Source: Neopusillimonas maritima
Lineage (GTDB): Bacteria; Pseudomonadota; Gammaproteobacteria; Burkholderiales; Burkholderiaceae_B
Direction: 5' to 3' (one strand)
DNA: 64,000 nt
Assembly (NCBI RefSeq): GCF_040930455.2
Contig: NZ_CP170494.1
How positions within the stretch are numbered: the stretch's first letter is position 1; each line of letters starts with the position of its first letter. The notes below the pieces were generated by a model. The model was given only the letters and a program-made list of their open reading frames with translations. It made no database searches and had not been told where the DNA came from. The translations under genes were made by a program, and so were the position numbers. Of the stretch, positions 52,562 through 60,829 are shown one piece after another.

Positions 52562-52614
52562 GCGCTAGCTAGCGCACAATTCAGTCAAATGATAAAATTA
52601 AAAATGTCATTTGA
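52562..52614. promoter_or_regulatory. Palindrome and inverted repeat before the Xre-RES operon
   Basis: GCGCTAGCTAGCGC (52562-52575) is a perfect 14-bp palindrome. TCAAATGA (52585-52592) and TCATTTGA (52607-52614) form a second repeat around a GATAAAATT -10-like stretch, ending 11 nt before the antitoxin ATG. The second repeat is the likelier operator. Confidence 0.5.
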
Positions 52615-52625
52615 AAGGAAAAGAC

Positions 52626-53096
52626 ATGAGCGAGCCCCATATAGATTATGTGCGTAGTGCAAAAAGCAGCTCATCGCATCCGGCACCCGCTTTCTGGAAA
52701 ATGGCACACCAGTTAAGCAAACTGGGCGAAACCGAACGCGTTTATAAAATCAAAGCCGGCTTCCAGGTTAATTGGGCCGAGGCCACAAAAGTGGCGTTTA
52801 ACCTCACCACACCCGGCATGGTGTCGTTGCTGAATGTGTCTCCCTCAACGTATGCCCGCCTGCGTAGCGGCAACAAGCAGCTTGATGCCGTCGCGTCGGA
52901 ACGGCTCGACCGCGTTGTAGGGCTGGCCCTGCTGGCGGAAAACGTATTCGAAGACAAAACCGCCGCCACGCAGTGGATGTCCACGCCTAACGCAGCGTTA
53001 GGGGGCGTTTCACCCATTATGCATTGCGATACGGAAATCGGCGCGCGTCAGGTTCGCCGCATACTGAATGCGCTGGAATGGGGCGGCGTGGTGTAA
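52626..53096 (+). CDS. Xre/MbcA/ParS-family antitoxin of a RES toxin
   Basis: 156 residues, with an N-terminal Xre-like region (about 20-95, including LNVSPSTYARLRSGNKQLDA) and a C-terminal MbcA/ParS toxin-binding region (RLDRVVGLALLAENVFEDKT, then WMSTPNAALGG). ATG 52626 has AAAGGAA upstream. Its stop overlaps the RES start by one base (TAATG). It neutralises the RES toxin and likely represses the operon. Confidence 0.87.
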   Translation: MSEPHIDYVRSAKSSSSHPAPAFWKMAHQLSKLGETERVYKIKAGFQVNWAEATKVAFNLTTPGMVSLLNVSPSTYARLRSGNKQLDAVASERLDRVVGLALLAENVFEDKTAATQWMSTPNAALGGVSPIMHCDTEIGARQVRRILNALEWGGVV

Positions 53097-53557
53097 TGAT
53101 TGCCTACAGAATTACAAAGGCAAAACGGGCTACCGATTTATCGGGCAAGGGGGCGGCCCTTGAGGGGGGGCGATGGAACAATATTGATATACCGGCAATA
53201 TACATGGGCCTCAGCCCGGCCATTTGTTGCCTGGAAACCTTTGTGCACACTACGCACTACCCCACGCTACCGCTCATCATTACGCGGTTTGTTTTGCCCG
53301 CAAACAAAAACCTGTATTTTCAGCCCAACCCGAATGAACTGCCTGAAAACTGGGCCGCCCTTCCTGCGGATCAGGCCAGTATGGCCTACGGGTCGGCGTG
53401 GCTGAAAGCGAATCGGCAACTTGGGCTTATCGTCCCTTCCGCCGTCATGCCGCTGGAAAACAATATCGTCATCAACCCCGCCCACCCGGCGGTGGAGCGC
53501 ATACAAGTCGATCAGCAGTTTAAGTTTATGTACGACACAAGAATGTTTTTCGAGTAA
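53096..53557 (+). CDS. RES-domain toxin (NAD+-degrading)
   Basis: 153 residues. The conserved Arg (AYRITKAKRATDLSG, then GGRWNN), Glu in ICCLETFVHTTHYP and Ser near YGSAWLKANRQLGLIVPSAV are all present, and the ending NIVINPAHPAVERI is typical. RES toxins of Xre-RES/MbcT-MbcA modules deplete cellular NAD+. Start ATG 53096 is coupled to the antitoxin stop. Unlike the RES-like protein at 13883, this one looks intact. Confidence 0.88.
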   Translation: MIAYRITKAKRATDLSGKGAALEGGRWNNIDIPAIYMGLSPAICCLETFVHTTHYPTLPLIITRFVLPANKNLYFQPNPNELPENWAALPADQASMAYGSAWLKANRQLGLIVPSAVMPLENNIVINPAHPAVERIQVDQQFKFMYDTRMFFE

Positions 53558-53612
53558 ATTCGTAAATTACGAACAAAAAACAGTAACAGCGACAATTTTT
53601 CGAGTACTTGGA

Positions 53613-55106
53613 ATGCATATCGGCTATGAATACCTGATTGACCTGTACGATTTGCGCGTTACGGGCGTACTGCGCCCCTGCCGGGTCGACCGACGGGTCA
53701 ACGCATCTGTACAAGACAATGCGCAATTACGCATTCCACTTAGTATGGCTGTTCGCACCAACAACCCCGTTGATCATCTTGAGTTCGCACTTAAGCATCA
53801 GGGCATACAACTGGAAATTATTCAGGCGGCCTGCAAACAGATTGGGCCGGAGTTAATCCAGGCGGCGTTGGGCGCTCGGCCCAACGGCAAATACCTGCGC
53901 CAAATTGGCTTTCTGTACGAGTATTTCAGCGGTCACGAGATCCAGATACCAGCCATATCGGCCCGCTACGTGAAACTGTTTGATGACAACGCGTATGTTA
54001 CCGGCCCTTCTCGCCTGAACGGAAAGTATCGAATTGATCAGAACGGGCTGGGCGATTTAAGCTTTTGTCCGGTTGTGCGACGCACTGCTGCGCTTGAGTC
54101 ACTCCTTAAACGCGATCTGTTTGCGGATTTACAGGCTTTTATCGAAAAAGTGGGCGGCACCCAAAATCTTGATCGCGCCTTGGGTTGGGCTTATTTGTCT
54201 GAAACACGCAGCTCTTTCGACATTGAAGGGGAAGCCCCTTCCGAAGATAAGGCGCAACGGTTCGTGCAATTGTTACACCAGGCCCATAATGCACAAGACC
54301 TTACAGAAGACTACCTGGCCGGAATACAAAGTGCGCTGGTTAACAACCCTTACGCGCAAGAGCAGTCGTATCGCCGAAATCAGAACTGGCTGCAACGCGG
54401 ATCCCGGCAGTTGCGCGCGACCGACGTAACTTACTTGCCGCCTGCACCTGCCATGCTGGGTACGTTAATGGCCGACCTGCTGCAATTCGCCAACGCGCCC
54501 TACCCTGAAAATTCTCGCGAGTCGTTGCTTAAAAGCCTGCTGGTTTCCTTCCAGTTCGTGTTCAACCACCCGTTTAACGACGGTAACGGCCGAATTTCAC
54601 GTTTTCTGATTCATCATGGCCTGTGTCGAGCCCACTTGCTGGAACAAGGCATGATTTTGCCGATATCGGTGGCATTTCACCGGCATGAGGCCGACTATTT
54701 AACTGCGCTGGAATCAGTGTCAAAACCCATACGGAAACTTTGGCATATTCACAATTTGTCGGTCGACACGATTGATGCACACATGATTGCATCGGGCGAC
54801 CCGTACCGTTACTGGGACGGCACCTTGATTGCCGAGTTTGGCCTGCGCATGGCGCATTACGCGCTAGACCATACTTTAATTGATGAGTTCAATTTCCTGG
54901 AAAAATTTGACCAGGCGTACAAGATTATTAACAACGAGTTTGATGTGCCCGGCAAGGATTTAAACAACCTGATTCGGATGGCAATCAGCGAAAATGGCAC
55001 GCTTTCAAAACGTCGACGCAAACAATACGCTTTGGTTGTTGATACTGCGGTAATGGACGCCATTGAAGACGTGGTTAGGGATATTTTCTTTAGCGAAACA
55101 CGTTAA
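53613..55106 (+). CDS. Fic-family protein with N-terminal inhibitory motif
   Basis: 497 residues. The Fic core HPFNDGNGRISRFL (about residues 317-330) matches HxFx(D/E)GNGRxxR, with catalytic His. An inhibitory S-x3-E-G motif (SSFDIEG, about residue 199) precedes the core, so this is a class II, self-inhibited Fic enzyme. C-terminal residues 430-497 may be a winged-helix (LNNLIRMAISENGTLSKRRR). Such enzymes transfer AMP from ATP to target proteins. It lies 55 bp after the RES toxin in the same direction. Confidence 0.87.
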   Translation: MHIGYEYLIDLYDLRVTGVLRPCRVDRRVNASVQDNAQLRIPLSMAVRTNNPVDHLEFALKHQGIQLEIIQAACKQIGPELIQAALGARPNGKYLRQIGFLYEYFSGHEIQIPAISARYVKLFDDNAYVTGPSRLNGKYRIDQNGLGDLSFCPVVRRTAALESLLKRDLFADLQAFIEKVGGTQNLDRALGWAYLSETRSSFDIEGEAPSEDKAQRFVQLLHQAHNAQDLTEDYLAGIQSALVNNPYAQEQSYRRNQNWLQRGSRQLRATDVTYLPPAPAMLGTLMADLLQFANAPYPENSRESLLKSLLVSFQFVFNHPFNDGNGRISRFLIHHGLCRAHLLEQGMILPISVAFHRHEADYLTALESVSKPIRKLWHIHNLSVDTIDAHMIASGDPYRYWDGTLIAEFGLRMAHYALDHTLIDEFNFLEKFDQAYKIINNEFDVPGKDLNNLIRMAISENGTLSKRRRKQYALVVDTAVMDAIEDVVRDIFFSETR

Positions 55107-55143
55107 GCATTGAGTGGTCAGCCAATCCACTTATCAATTGACC

Positions 55144-55644
55144 TTAAACATTACCGGCAAACCTTTGCAGGCGTCGCATTTCATCACGTGCCTCGGCAAG
55201 TAACTGATCCCAGTTATCGGGCGGGCGGCCGCTTTCCAACATCTTGCGAAACACCCTGTATGCGTCATCGCCGCTTTCGTAGGCACGCTTGGTGTTTTCA
55301 TCGTTTACCCAAACGAACACAAGCACTTTGCCCGCTGCATGATAGCGAAAGAACAAACGATACTGCTGAAAAAATTTGGCTCGAAACCAATGCTTATGGT
55401 CATCGCCAAGTGTATTACCCTGGCGATATTCAGGGCGCGTTGGATCCTGCGGAATAATATCGAATGCCAGTCGCGTGATTGCAGCAAGCCGCTTTGTGGC
55501 ATTTTTTTCTATAAACGCAACAGGATCTTTCTGCCTCAAGGTTTCAACCTGCTGCGCCAGTGCCTCAACTTGTGCAAGAAACAAAGGGTGCGCAAAAACC
55601 GTCCAGCCATGAATGACCAAAGGCACTGCCTGTTTGTCGGTCAT
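55144..55644 (-). CDS. yhaV: YhaV-type toxin
   Basis: 166 residues, the normal YhaV length: IHGWTVFAHPLFLAQVEAL, RLAAITRLAFDIIPQDPTRP, EYRQGNTLGDDHKHWFRAKF and YRLFFRYHAAGKVLVFVWVN. YhaV is a ribosome-dependent RNase of the RelE superfamily. Its start overlaps the prlF stop by 4 bp, with antitoxin first. Confidence 0.92.
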   Translation of the reverse strand: MTDKQAVPLVIHGWTVFAHPLFLAQVEALAQQVETLRQKDPVAFIEKNATKRLAAITRLAFDIIPQDPTRPEYRQGNTLGDDHKHWFRAKFFQQYRLFFRYHAAGKVLVFVWVNDENTKRAYESGDDAYRVFRKMLESGRPPDNWDQLLAEARDEMRRLQRFAGNV

Positions 55645-55970
55645 TCATCGTCATCCGTCAGGGCGCAGTTAAGGTCTAGCTCAACACCCTCGGTTAACGT
55701 TTGCAGCTTTTGAACAAAGCTTGCATCCATCGCTTTCAGCCTTTCCGGGTGGTTGGCAATGTCAGCGGCCAGAAAGGTTAAGAAAGCGCCAAGCGCCGGG
55801 TCGCTATCACTGGATGTTGTATGACGTGTAAGCACCACTTCACCGTTTGAGCGAATGGTGTAATGAATTTTGTCTCCCTTGCCAAGCTTAAGCGCACGGC
55901 GCACTGTTTGCGGAACGGTGGTTTGATAACGTTCAGTAAGCGTGGAGTCGACTTCAAGAGTTGCAGACAT
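55641..55970 (-). CDS. prlF: PrlF antitoxin
   Basis: 109 residues. The swapped-hairpin AbrB-like domain (LTERYQTTVPQTVRRALKLG, then KGDKIHYTIRSNGEVVLTRH) is the DNA-binding part; the C-terminal region contacts YhaV. PrlF normally represses its own promoter; a 16-bp-arm inverted repeat lies 50 bp upstream. Confidence 0.92.
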   Translation of the reverse strand: MSATLEVDSTLTERYQTTVPQTVRRALKLGKGDKIHYTIRSNGEVVLTRHTTSSDSDPALGAFLTFLAADIANHPERLKAMDASFVQKLQTLTEGVELDLNCALTDDDE

Positions 55971-56019
55971 GGTGTGCTCACGATGAAAGATGAATATGCT
56001 TCATAATAATGCATTTGCA

Positions 56020-56053
56020 TTTATTTGGCAATGCAAATGCATTGCCAAATAAA
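56020..56053. promoter_or_regulatory. 34-bp near-perfect palindrome upstream of prlF
   Basis: Arms TTTATTTGGCAATGCA (56020-56035) and TGCATTGCCAAATAAA (56038-56053) are perfect over 16 bp with a 2-bp AA spacer. It sits between the end of the acyl-CoA ligase gene and prlF. AbrB-like proteins often bind such AT-rich palindromes, so a PrlF operator is likely; a terminator for the ligase gene is less likely because no U-tract follows. Confidence 0.6.
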
Positions 56054-56089
56054 AACAAAAACACCTCATCGAGGAACGCGCTAAGCCTT

Positions 56090-57802
56090 TTAACTGACCT
56101 CGGTTCGCGGCCGATTAGCCCGCCAGTGTACCGGTTCAGGCTTGAACTCGCCGGCCACCACTGCACGGGTGAGTTCGCGCTTCAGAATCTTGCCGCTGGC
56201 GGTCATGGGGAAGGCATCCACCACCAGAATGTATTCCGGCATATCGTATTTCGACAGCCCGTTTTCATACAGATACTGCAGAATCGAAACGTAATCGGGC
56301 GCGGCTGTGCCTTCCCAGATTAAGGCCAGGCAGGCTTTTTCCCCCAGGCGGGGGTCGGGCACGGGGAATACGGCGGCTTTGCGAATCAGCGGGTAGCTGT
56401 GGGCCAGGTCTTCAATCAGGCCGGGGTAAATATTGCGCCCGCCGCGAATAACCATTTCTTTTTTGCGGCCCACAATGCGCAGGCAGCCCGATTCATCAAT
56501 GGTGCCCAGGTCGCCGGTTAGGAACCAGCCCTGGTTGTTGAATGAGGTTTCGGTGGCGGTTTGGTTGTCAAAGTAACCCAGCATTAGCAGGCCGCCGCGG
56601 CCGCCCAGTTCGCCGATTTCGCCGGTTTCGGCTTCAACGTCGGGGTTGTCCTGGCGCCAGATGCGGGTTTCATAGCCCTGGCAGCAACGCCCGCAGGTGC
56701 CTACAATAATGGGTTCGGAGTCGGCCGGTTGGGTGTAGTGGTGCGAGCCGTTTTCGCTCATGCCGAAGGTGTTTTGTGGTTTCACGCCCAGGTTGAAGAA
56801 TTCCTGCGCCACCCAGGGGGGAATAACGGAGCCCGACAAATAAAACACTTCCACGTCGCCCAGTGATTTCAAATTGCGCGTGCGGGCTTCTTTCAAGAGG
56901 TCGATACCGTGGGTGGGCACGCCCAGCAAGTACGTGGCTTTAGACACCAGGATCCAGTCCATCCATTTGGCCGGGTCCGACGAGTCGCTCACCACCAGTT
57001 CGGCGCCGGTCACAATCGATTGCTCCAGCGCCACGGTGCCAATGTGGTGGCTCATGGCGCTTAGGGTGAGCATAATGGTGTCGGCGGTGTGGCCCCAGTC
57101 GGCCACCATGGCGCGGCCGTTGGCCAGCAAGGTGTTGTCGCTGTGCATCACCCCCTTGGGGTTGCCGGTAGTACCCGAGGTAAAGGCCAGGTACAGCACC
57201 TTGTCGGGGTCGTCATCCACGGGGCTTTCAATAAGGGGAGCCTCGGGCGCGGGGTAGCCGGACACGGGCGCCGGCTCGGCCGAACCGGCGGCCGGGCCGG
57301 GTACGTTGGCCTGGGCGCCGTCTTCACCCACCAGCATAATTTGCTTCAGCGATGGAATATCGGCGATGCGATCGAGAATGGATTTGCCGGTGAGGTCCGC
57401 CGCGTAACCCGGCTGGGTAAACAAAACTTTACAGCGCACCTGGTTCAGCAGGTTCACAATATCCTGCACCGTATGGTTTTTATGCAACGATGGGCAGCAT
57501 ACGTAGCCGTTTCTGGAACAGGCCAGAAAGATCACCACGCTTTCAACGCAACTGGGCAACCACACGGCCACGCGGTCACCGCGCCGCAGGCCCAACTGGT
57601 GCAGGGCACCGGCCACACGGGTGACTTCTTCCTGAAATTGCGGCCAGGTTAGGCGCCGATGCTTGTCGCGCACGGCATACCCTTCAGGATACCGTTTGGC
57701 GTTACCTTCCAGCAGCGTGTAGAACGTGTCGTTTTGCCACACACCACTGGCATAGTATGCGCGTGTCTGACGCGGGTTGTGCATCGTTAATAAGGTATTC
57801 AT
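56090..57802 (-). CDS. AMP-forming acyl-CoA ligase
   Basis: 570 residues, ANL superfamily. The ATP motif LAFTSGTTGNPKGVMHS, the GRKKEMVIRGGRNIYPGLIE hinge region and the catalytic Lys in ASGKILKRELTRAV are present. It activates a carboxylic acid to its CoA ester via an acyl-adenylate. Family resemblance is to medium-chain or cyclohexane-carboxylate-type ligases; the substrate cannot be fixed by eye. It stands alone, divergent from the CBS-domain gene. Confidence 0.85.
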   Translation of the reverse strand: MNTLLTMHNPRQTRAYYASGVWQNDTFYTLLEGNAKRYPEGYAVRDKHRRLTWPQFQEEVTRVAGALHQLGLRRGDRVAVWLPSCVESVVIFLACSRNGYVCCPSLHKNHTVQDIVNLLNQVRCKVLFTQPGYAADLTGKSILDRIADIPSLKQIMLVGEDGAQANVPGPAAGSAEPAPVSGYPAPEAPLIESPVDDDPDKVLYLAFTSGTTGNPKGVMHSDNTLLANGRAMVADWGHTADTIMLTLSAMSHHIGTVALEQSIVTGAELVVSDSSDPAKWMDWILVSKATYLLGVPTHGIDLLKEARTRNLKSLGDVEVFYLSGSVIPPWVAQEFFNLGVKPQNTFGMSENGSHHYTQPADSEPIIVGTCGRCCQGYETRIWRQDNPDVEAETGEIGELGGRGGLLMLGYFDNQTATETSFNNQGWFLTGDLGTIDESGCLRIVGRKKEMVIRGGRNIYPGLIEDLAHSYPLIRKAAVFPVPDPRLGEKACLALIWEGTAAPDYVSILQYLYENGLSKYDMPEYILVVDAFPMTASGKILKRELTRAVVAGEFKPEPVHWRANRPRTEVS

Positions 57803-57932
57803 TGAAAATTGGATTCCTGGGCGCGTGGCGGCTACTATTTACGGAATGCAAGGCCGCTGATAAGATACTATTTGTAGTAAGACAGTGCGCTTATTTTACA
57901 CAGGAGTCATACGACTCACAACAGGAGGCATC

Positions 57933-58403
57933 ATGCGCGTCATCGACATACTTCGCACCAAACCGGGCGTGCTTTACACAACTTCCCCCGACACCCCTAT
58001 TAGCAAAGCCCTGCTGAATATCGCCAACCACGACGCCGGTTCGCTGATTGTGATGAAAGACAACCGCCTGGTGGGCTTGTTGTCGTTCCGCGAAATTATC
58101 AATATGCTGGCGCTTCAGCTTGCCCCGCAAGGTAGCGAGGCGGCCATTGACCTGCAATCGCTTAAGGTGAAAGACGTCATGAACACACAGCCTGTGGTAA
58201 TTGACCCACAAATGGACCTGCATACGTTGCGCGGCCTGATGGTGAGTTTGCGCCAGCGCTTTATGCCGGTGGTGGAAAAAGACGTGGTGATTGGCGTGCT
58301 GTCGTTCTACGATGTGGCCAAAGCCGTTCATGAAAGCCAGGAAGCGGAAAACCGCTACCTGAAAGCCTACATTAACGACCAGCACGAAGCGCCCCAGCCT
58401 TAA
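57933..58403 (+). CDS. CBS-domain protein
   Basis: 156 residues made of two CBS motifs (DILRTKPGVLYTTSPDTPIS, then VKDVMNTQPVVIDPQMDLHT), a common adenosine-nucleotide sensing module. A strong ACAGGAGG site precedes ATG 57933. No effector domain is attached, so its partner is unknown. Confidence 0.85.
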   Translation: MRVIDILRTKPGVLYTTSPDTPISKALLNIANHDAGSLIVMKDNRLVGLLSFREIINMLALQLAPQGSEAAIDLQSLKVKDVMNTQPVVIDPQMDLHTLRGLMVSLRQRFMPVVEKDVVIGVLSFYDVAKAVHESQEAENRYLKAYINDQHEAPQP

Positions 58404-58415
58404 TGGCGGCGTTGG

Positions 58416-59054
58416 TTATTCATTCACGCAGGGTTCGAATTTGCCGGTGTGCGGGTTGCGTACAAACAGCACACCGGTGGCCACGCCGAAGTATGCGGCG
58501 TGCAGCATGAGTTCACCGCTTTCCACACGGCGGCGAATAAACGGAAAGGTCAGCAGGTTGTTCATGCTTTCTTCGGCCACCGCCAATTCCAGGCGCTTCA
58601 GGTCTTGGGCGTAGTCGCCGGTTGACGGCCCCAGGCGCTGGGCCACCGGCTCGATTTGCGACATCCATTTACGAATGAATTCGCCCTGGCTTAAGGGGGC
58701 CGTCTGGTCGTGAAAGGCTTTTACGCCCCCACACGAGGCATGGCCCAGAATCACAATGTGCTTCACGTTCAGGCCGTTCACACCGAACTCGATGGCGGCG
58801 CTGGTGCCGTGATACGACGACTCGGTGTCGGGGTCGAACGGGGGCACCAGGTTGGCCACGTTACGCACCACAAACATTTCTCCCGGCCCCGCGTCGAAAA
58901 TGGCTTCCGGCGATACGCGTGAATCGCAACACCCAATGAGCATGATTTCCGGGCGCTGCCCTTTTTCAGCCAGTTGGTGGTAGCGGTTGCTTTCGGTTTG
59001 AAAGCGGCCGTCGAGAAACTGTTGATACCCTTCGGTGAGTCGTTGTGGAAACAT
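58416..59054 (-). CDS. Beta-class carbonic anhydrase
   Basis: 212 residues. The zinc ligands are in IGCCDSRVSPEAIF (Cys, Asp-Arg pair) and GHASCGGVKAF (His, Cys), the beta-class signature. It interconverts CO2 and bicarbonate in the cytoplasm, plausibly supplying the biotin-dependent carboxylase encoded upstream. It lies 33 bp after pntB on the same strand. Confidence 0.93.
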   Translation of the reverse strand: MFPQRLTEGYQQFLDGRFQTESNRYHQLAEKGQRPEIMLIGCCDSRVSPEAIFDAGPGEMFVVRNVANLVPPFDPDTESSYHGTSAAIEFGVNGLNVKHIVILGHASCGGVKAFHDQTAPLSQGEFIRKWMSQIEPVAQRLGPSTGDYAQDLKRLELAVAEESMNNLLTFPFIRRRVESGELMLHAAYFGVATGVLFVRNPHTGKFEPCVNE

Positions 59055-59087
59055 AAAAGCCCAAGTCGTTTATTTTTAAAAGATCGG

Positions 59088-60518
59088 TCAGGTGGCTTTC
59101 AACATGTCTTCAATGACTTTCTTGGCATCGCCAAACACCATCATTGTTTTATCCATGTAGAACAGCTCGTTGTCGAGCCCGGCATAACCGGAAGCCATGG
59201 AGCGCTTGTTCACAATGACCGTACGCGCCTTGTAGGCTTCCAGAATCGGCATGCCGGCAATCGGCGAGGCCGGGTCGTTCTTGGCCGCCGGGTTTACGAC
59301 GTCGTTCGCGCCCAGTACCAGTACCACATCGGCCTGGCTGAACTCGCCGTTAATGTCGTCCATTTCAAACACCTGTTCGTACGACACTTCCGCTTCGGCC
59401 AGCAACACATTCATGTGGCCCGGCATGCGGCCCGCTACAGGGTGAATGGCATATTTCACGGTGACGCCCTGTTCGGTGAGCTTGTCGGTCAGTTCTTTCA
59501 AGGCATGCTGGGCACGGGCAACGGCCAAACCATAACCGGGAACAATAATAACCGTTTCCGCATTGCTGAGCATGAACGCGGCGTCGTCGGGGCTGCCCGA
59601 CTTCACGTTGCGCTGCTCACCACTGCCCGCAGCCGCGGCCGAGGAATCATTACCAAAGCCGCCCAGAATCACGTTGAAGAATGAACGATTCATGGCCTTG
59701 CACATGATGTACGACAGAATGGCGCCGGAAGAGCCCACCAATGAACCGGCCACAATCAGCATGGGGTTCCCTAACGAGAAACCAATACCTGCTGCAGCCC
59801 AACCCGAATAGCTGTTCAGCATCGACACCACCACCGGCATATCGGCCCCGCCGATGGGAATGATAATAAGCACACCCAGCAGGAACGACAGCAGCGTTAG
59901 TAGCACGAACGGGGTCCAGGCTTCCGTCATGACGAACCAGACACCCAAACCAATGGTGACCAGGGCCATAAGCAGGTTGAAATAGTGCTGGCCGGGGAAC
60001 ACCACCGGGGCGCCCTGGAACAGGCGGAACTTATACCGCCCCGACAGTTTCCCGAACGCAATCACGGAACCGGAAAACGTAATGGCACCAATGGCCGCAC
60101 CCAGGAACAGTTCAACACGGTTGCCGGTGGGAATGGCGCCGGCGGCATCCACAATACCGAAGGCAATGGGTTCAACCACAATGGCGCCGGCAATGGCCAC
60201 GGCCGCCAAACCGATCATGCTGTGCATGAAGGCGACGAGTTCCGGCATTTTGGTCATTTCCACCCGGCGCGCCATGGTGGCGCCCACGAAGCCGCCAATC
60301 ACCAGCCCAAGCAGTACCCACGCCAAACCGCCCACGGCGTTTTCCTGCGCTTGCGACCAGATTAAGGCGCCGGTGGTAAGCACGGCAATGGCCATACCCG
60401 CCATGCCGAATGTGTTGCCGATAATTGAAGTGGTGGGGTGCGATAAGCCTTTCAGCGATTGAATAAAGCACACCGAGGCAATGAGATACAGCAGTACCAC
60501 AATATCCATTGAAATCAT
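59088..60518 (-). CDS. pntB: NAD(P) transhydrogenase beta subunit
   Basis: 476 residues. The membrane part (about 1-265, eight or so helices) is followed by the NADP(H)-binding domain III, with VIIVPGYGLAVARAQHALKE, GRMPGHMNVLLAEAEV and KRSMASGYAGLDNELFY. It couples proton entry to NADPH formation from NADH. ATG 60518 overlaps pntAB by 4 bp. Confidence 0.95.
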   Translation of the reverse strand: MISMDIVVLLYLIASVCFIQSLKGLSHPTTSIIGNTFGMAGMAIAVLTTGALIWSQAQENAVGGLAWVLLGLVIGGFVGATMARRVEMTKMPELVAFMHSMIGLAAVAIAGAIVVEPIAFGIVDAAGAIPTGNRVELFLGAAIGAITFSGSVIAFGKLSGRYKFRLFQGAPVVFPGQHYFNLLMALVTIGLGVWFVMTEAWTPFVLLTLLSFLLGVLIIIPIGGADMPVVVSMLNSYSGWAAAGIGFSLGNPMLIVAGSLVGSSGAILSYIMCKAMNRSFFNVILGGFGNDSSAAAAGSGEQRNVKSGSPDDAAFMLSNAETVIIVPGYGLAVARAQHALKELTDKLTEQGVTVKYAIHPVAGRMPGHMNVLLAEAEVSYEQVFEMDDINGEFSQADVVLVLGANDVVNPAAKNDPASPIAGMPILEAYKARTVIVNKRSMASGYAGLDNELFYMDKTMMVFGDAKKVIEDMLKAT

Positions 60519-60829
60519 GATTGGCCCCCTTTGGCTTTTTTCTCTTTCTTCTTGAACATGGCCAGCATGCGCTTGGTAACCAGGAAACCGCCGAAGACAT
60601 TCACGGAAGCCAGCGCCACCGCGAAAACGCCCATGCCTTTGGCCAGGGGGTCAACCGTTAAAGCGCTGGCCAGCATGGCGCCCACAATCACAATGGCGGA
60701 AATGGCATTGGTAACCGCCATGAGCGGGGTGTGCAGTGCAGGTGTCACGTTCCACACCACGTGGTAACCCACATAAATGGCCAGCACAAAAATGACCAGG
60801 TTGATAATGGTTGGGTTAATCGCTTCCAT
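60515..60829 (-). CDS. pntAB: NAD(P) transhydrogenase alpha subunit, membrane part
   Basis: 104 residues with three to four helices (INLVIFVLAIYVGYHVVWNV, then ALHTPLMAVTNAISAIVIVG). It is the split alpha-2 part found in three-gene pnt operons; E. coli has this fused to the soluble alpha domain. It begins directly after the pntAA stop. Confidence 0.95.
   Translation of the reverse strand: MEAINPTIINLVIFVLAIYVGYHVVWNVTPALHTPLMAVTNAISAIVIVGAMLASALTVDPLAKGMGVFAVALASVNVFGGFLVTKRMLAMFKKKEKKAKGGQS

Noticed and set aside
58974..59684. Plus-strand frame of 236 codons opposite pntB and carbonic anhydrase
   Set aside because: Shadow frame: repeated His/Asn/Arg composition and complete overlap with two certain genes.
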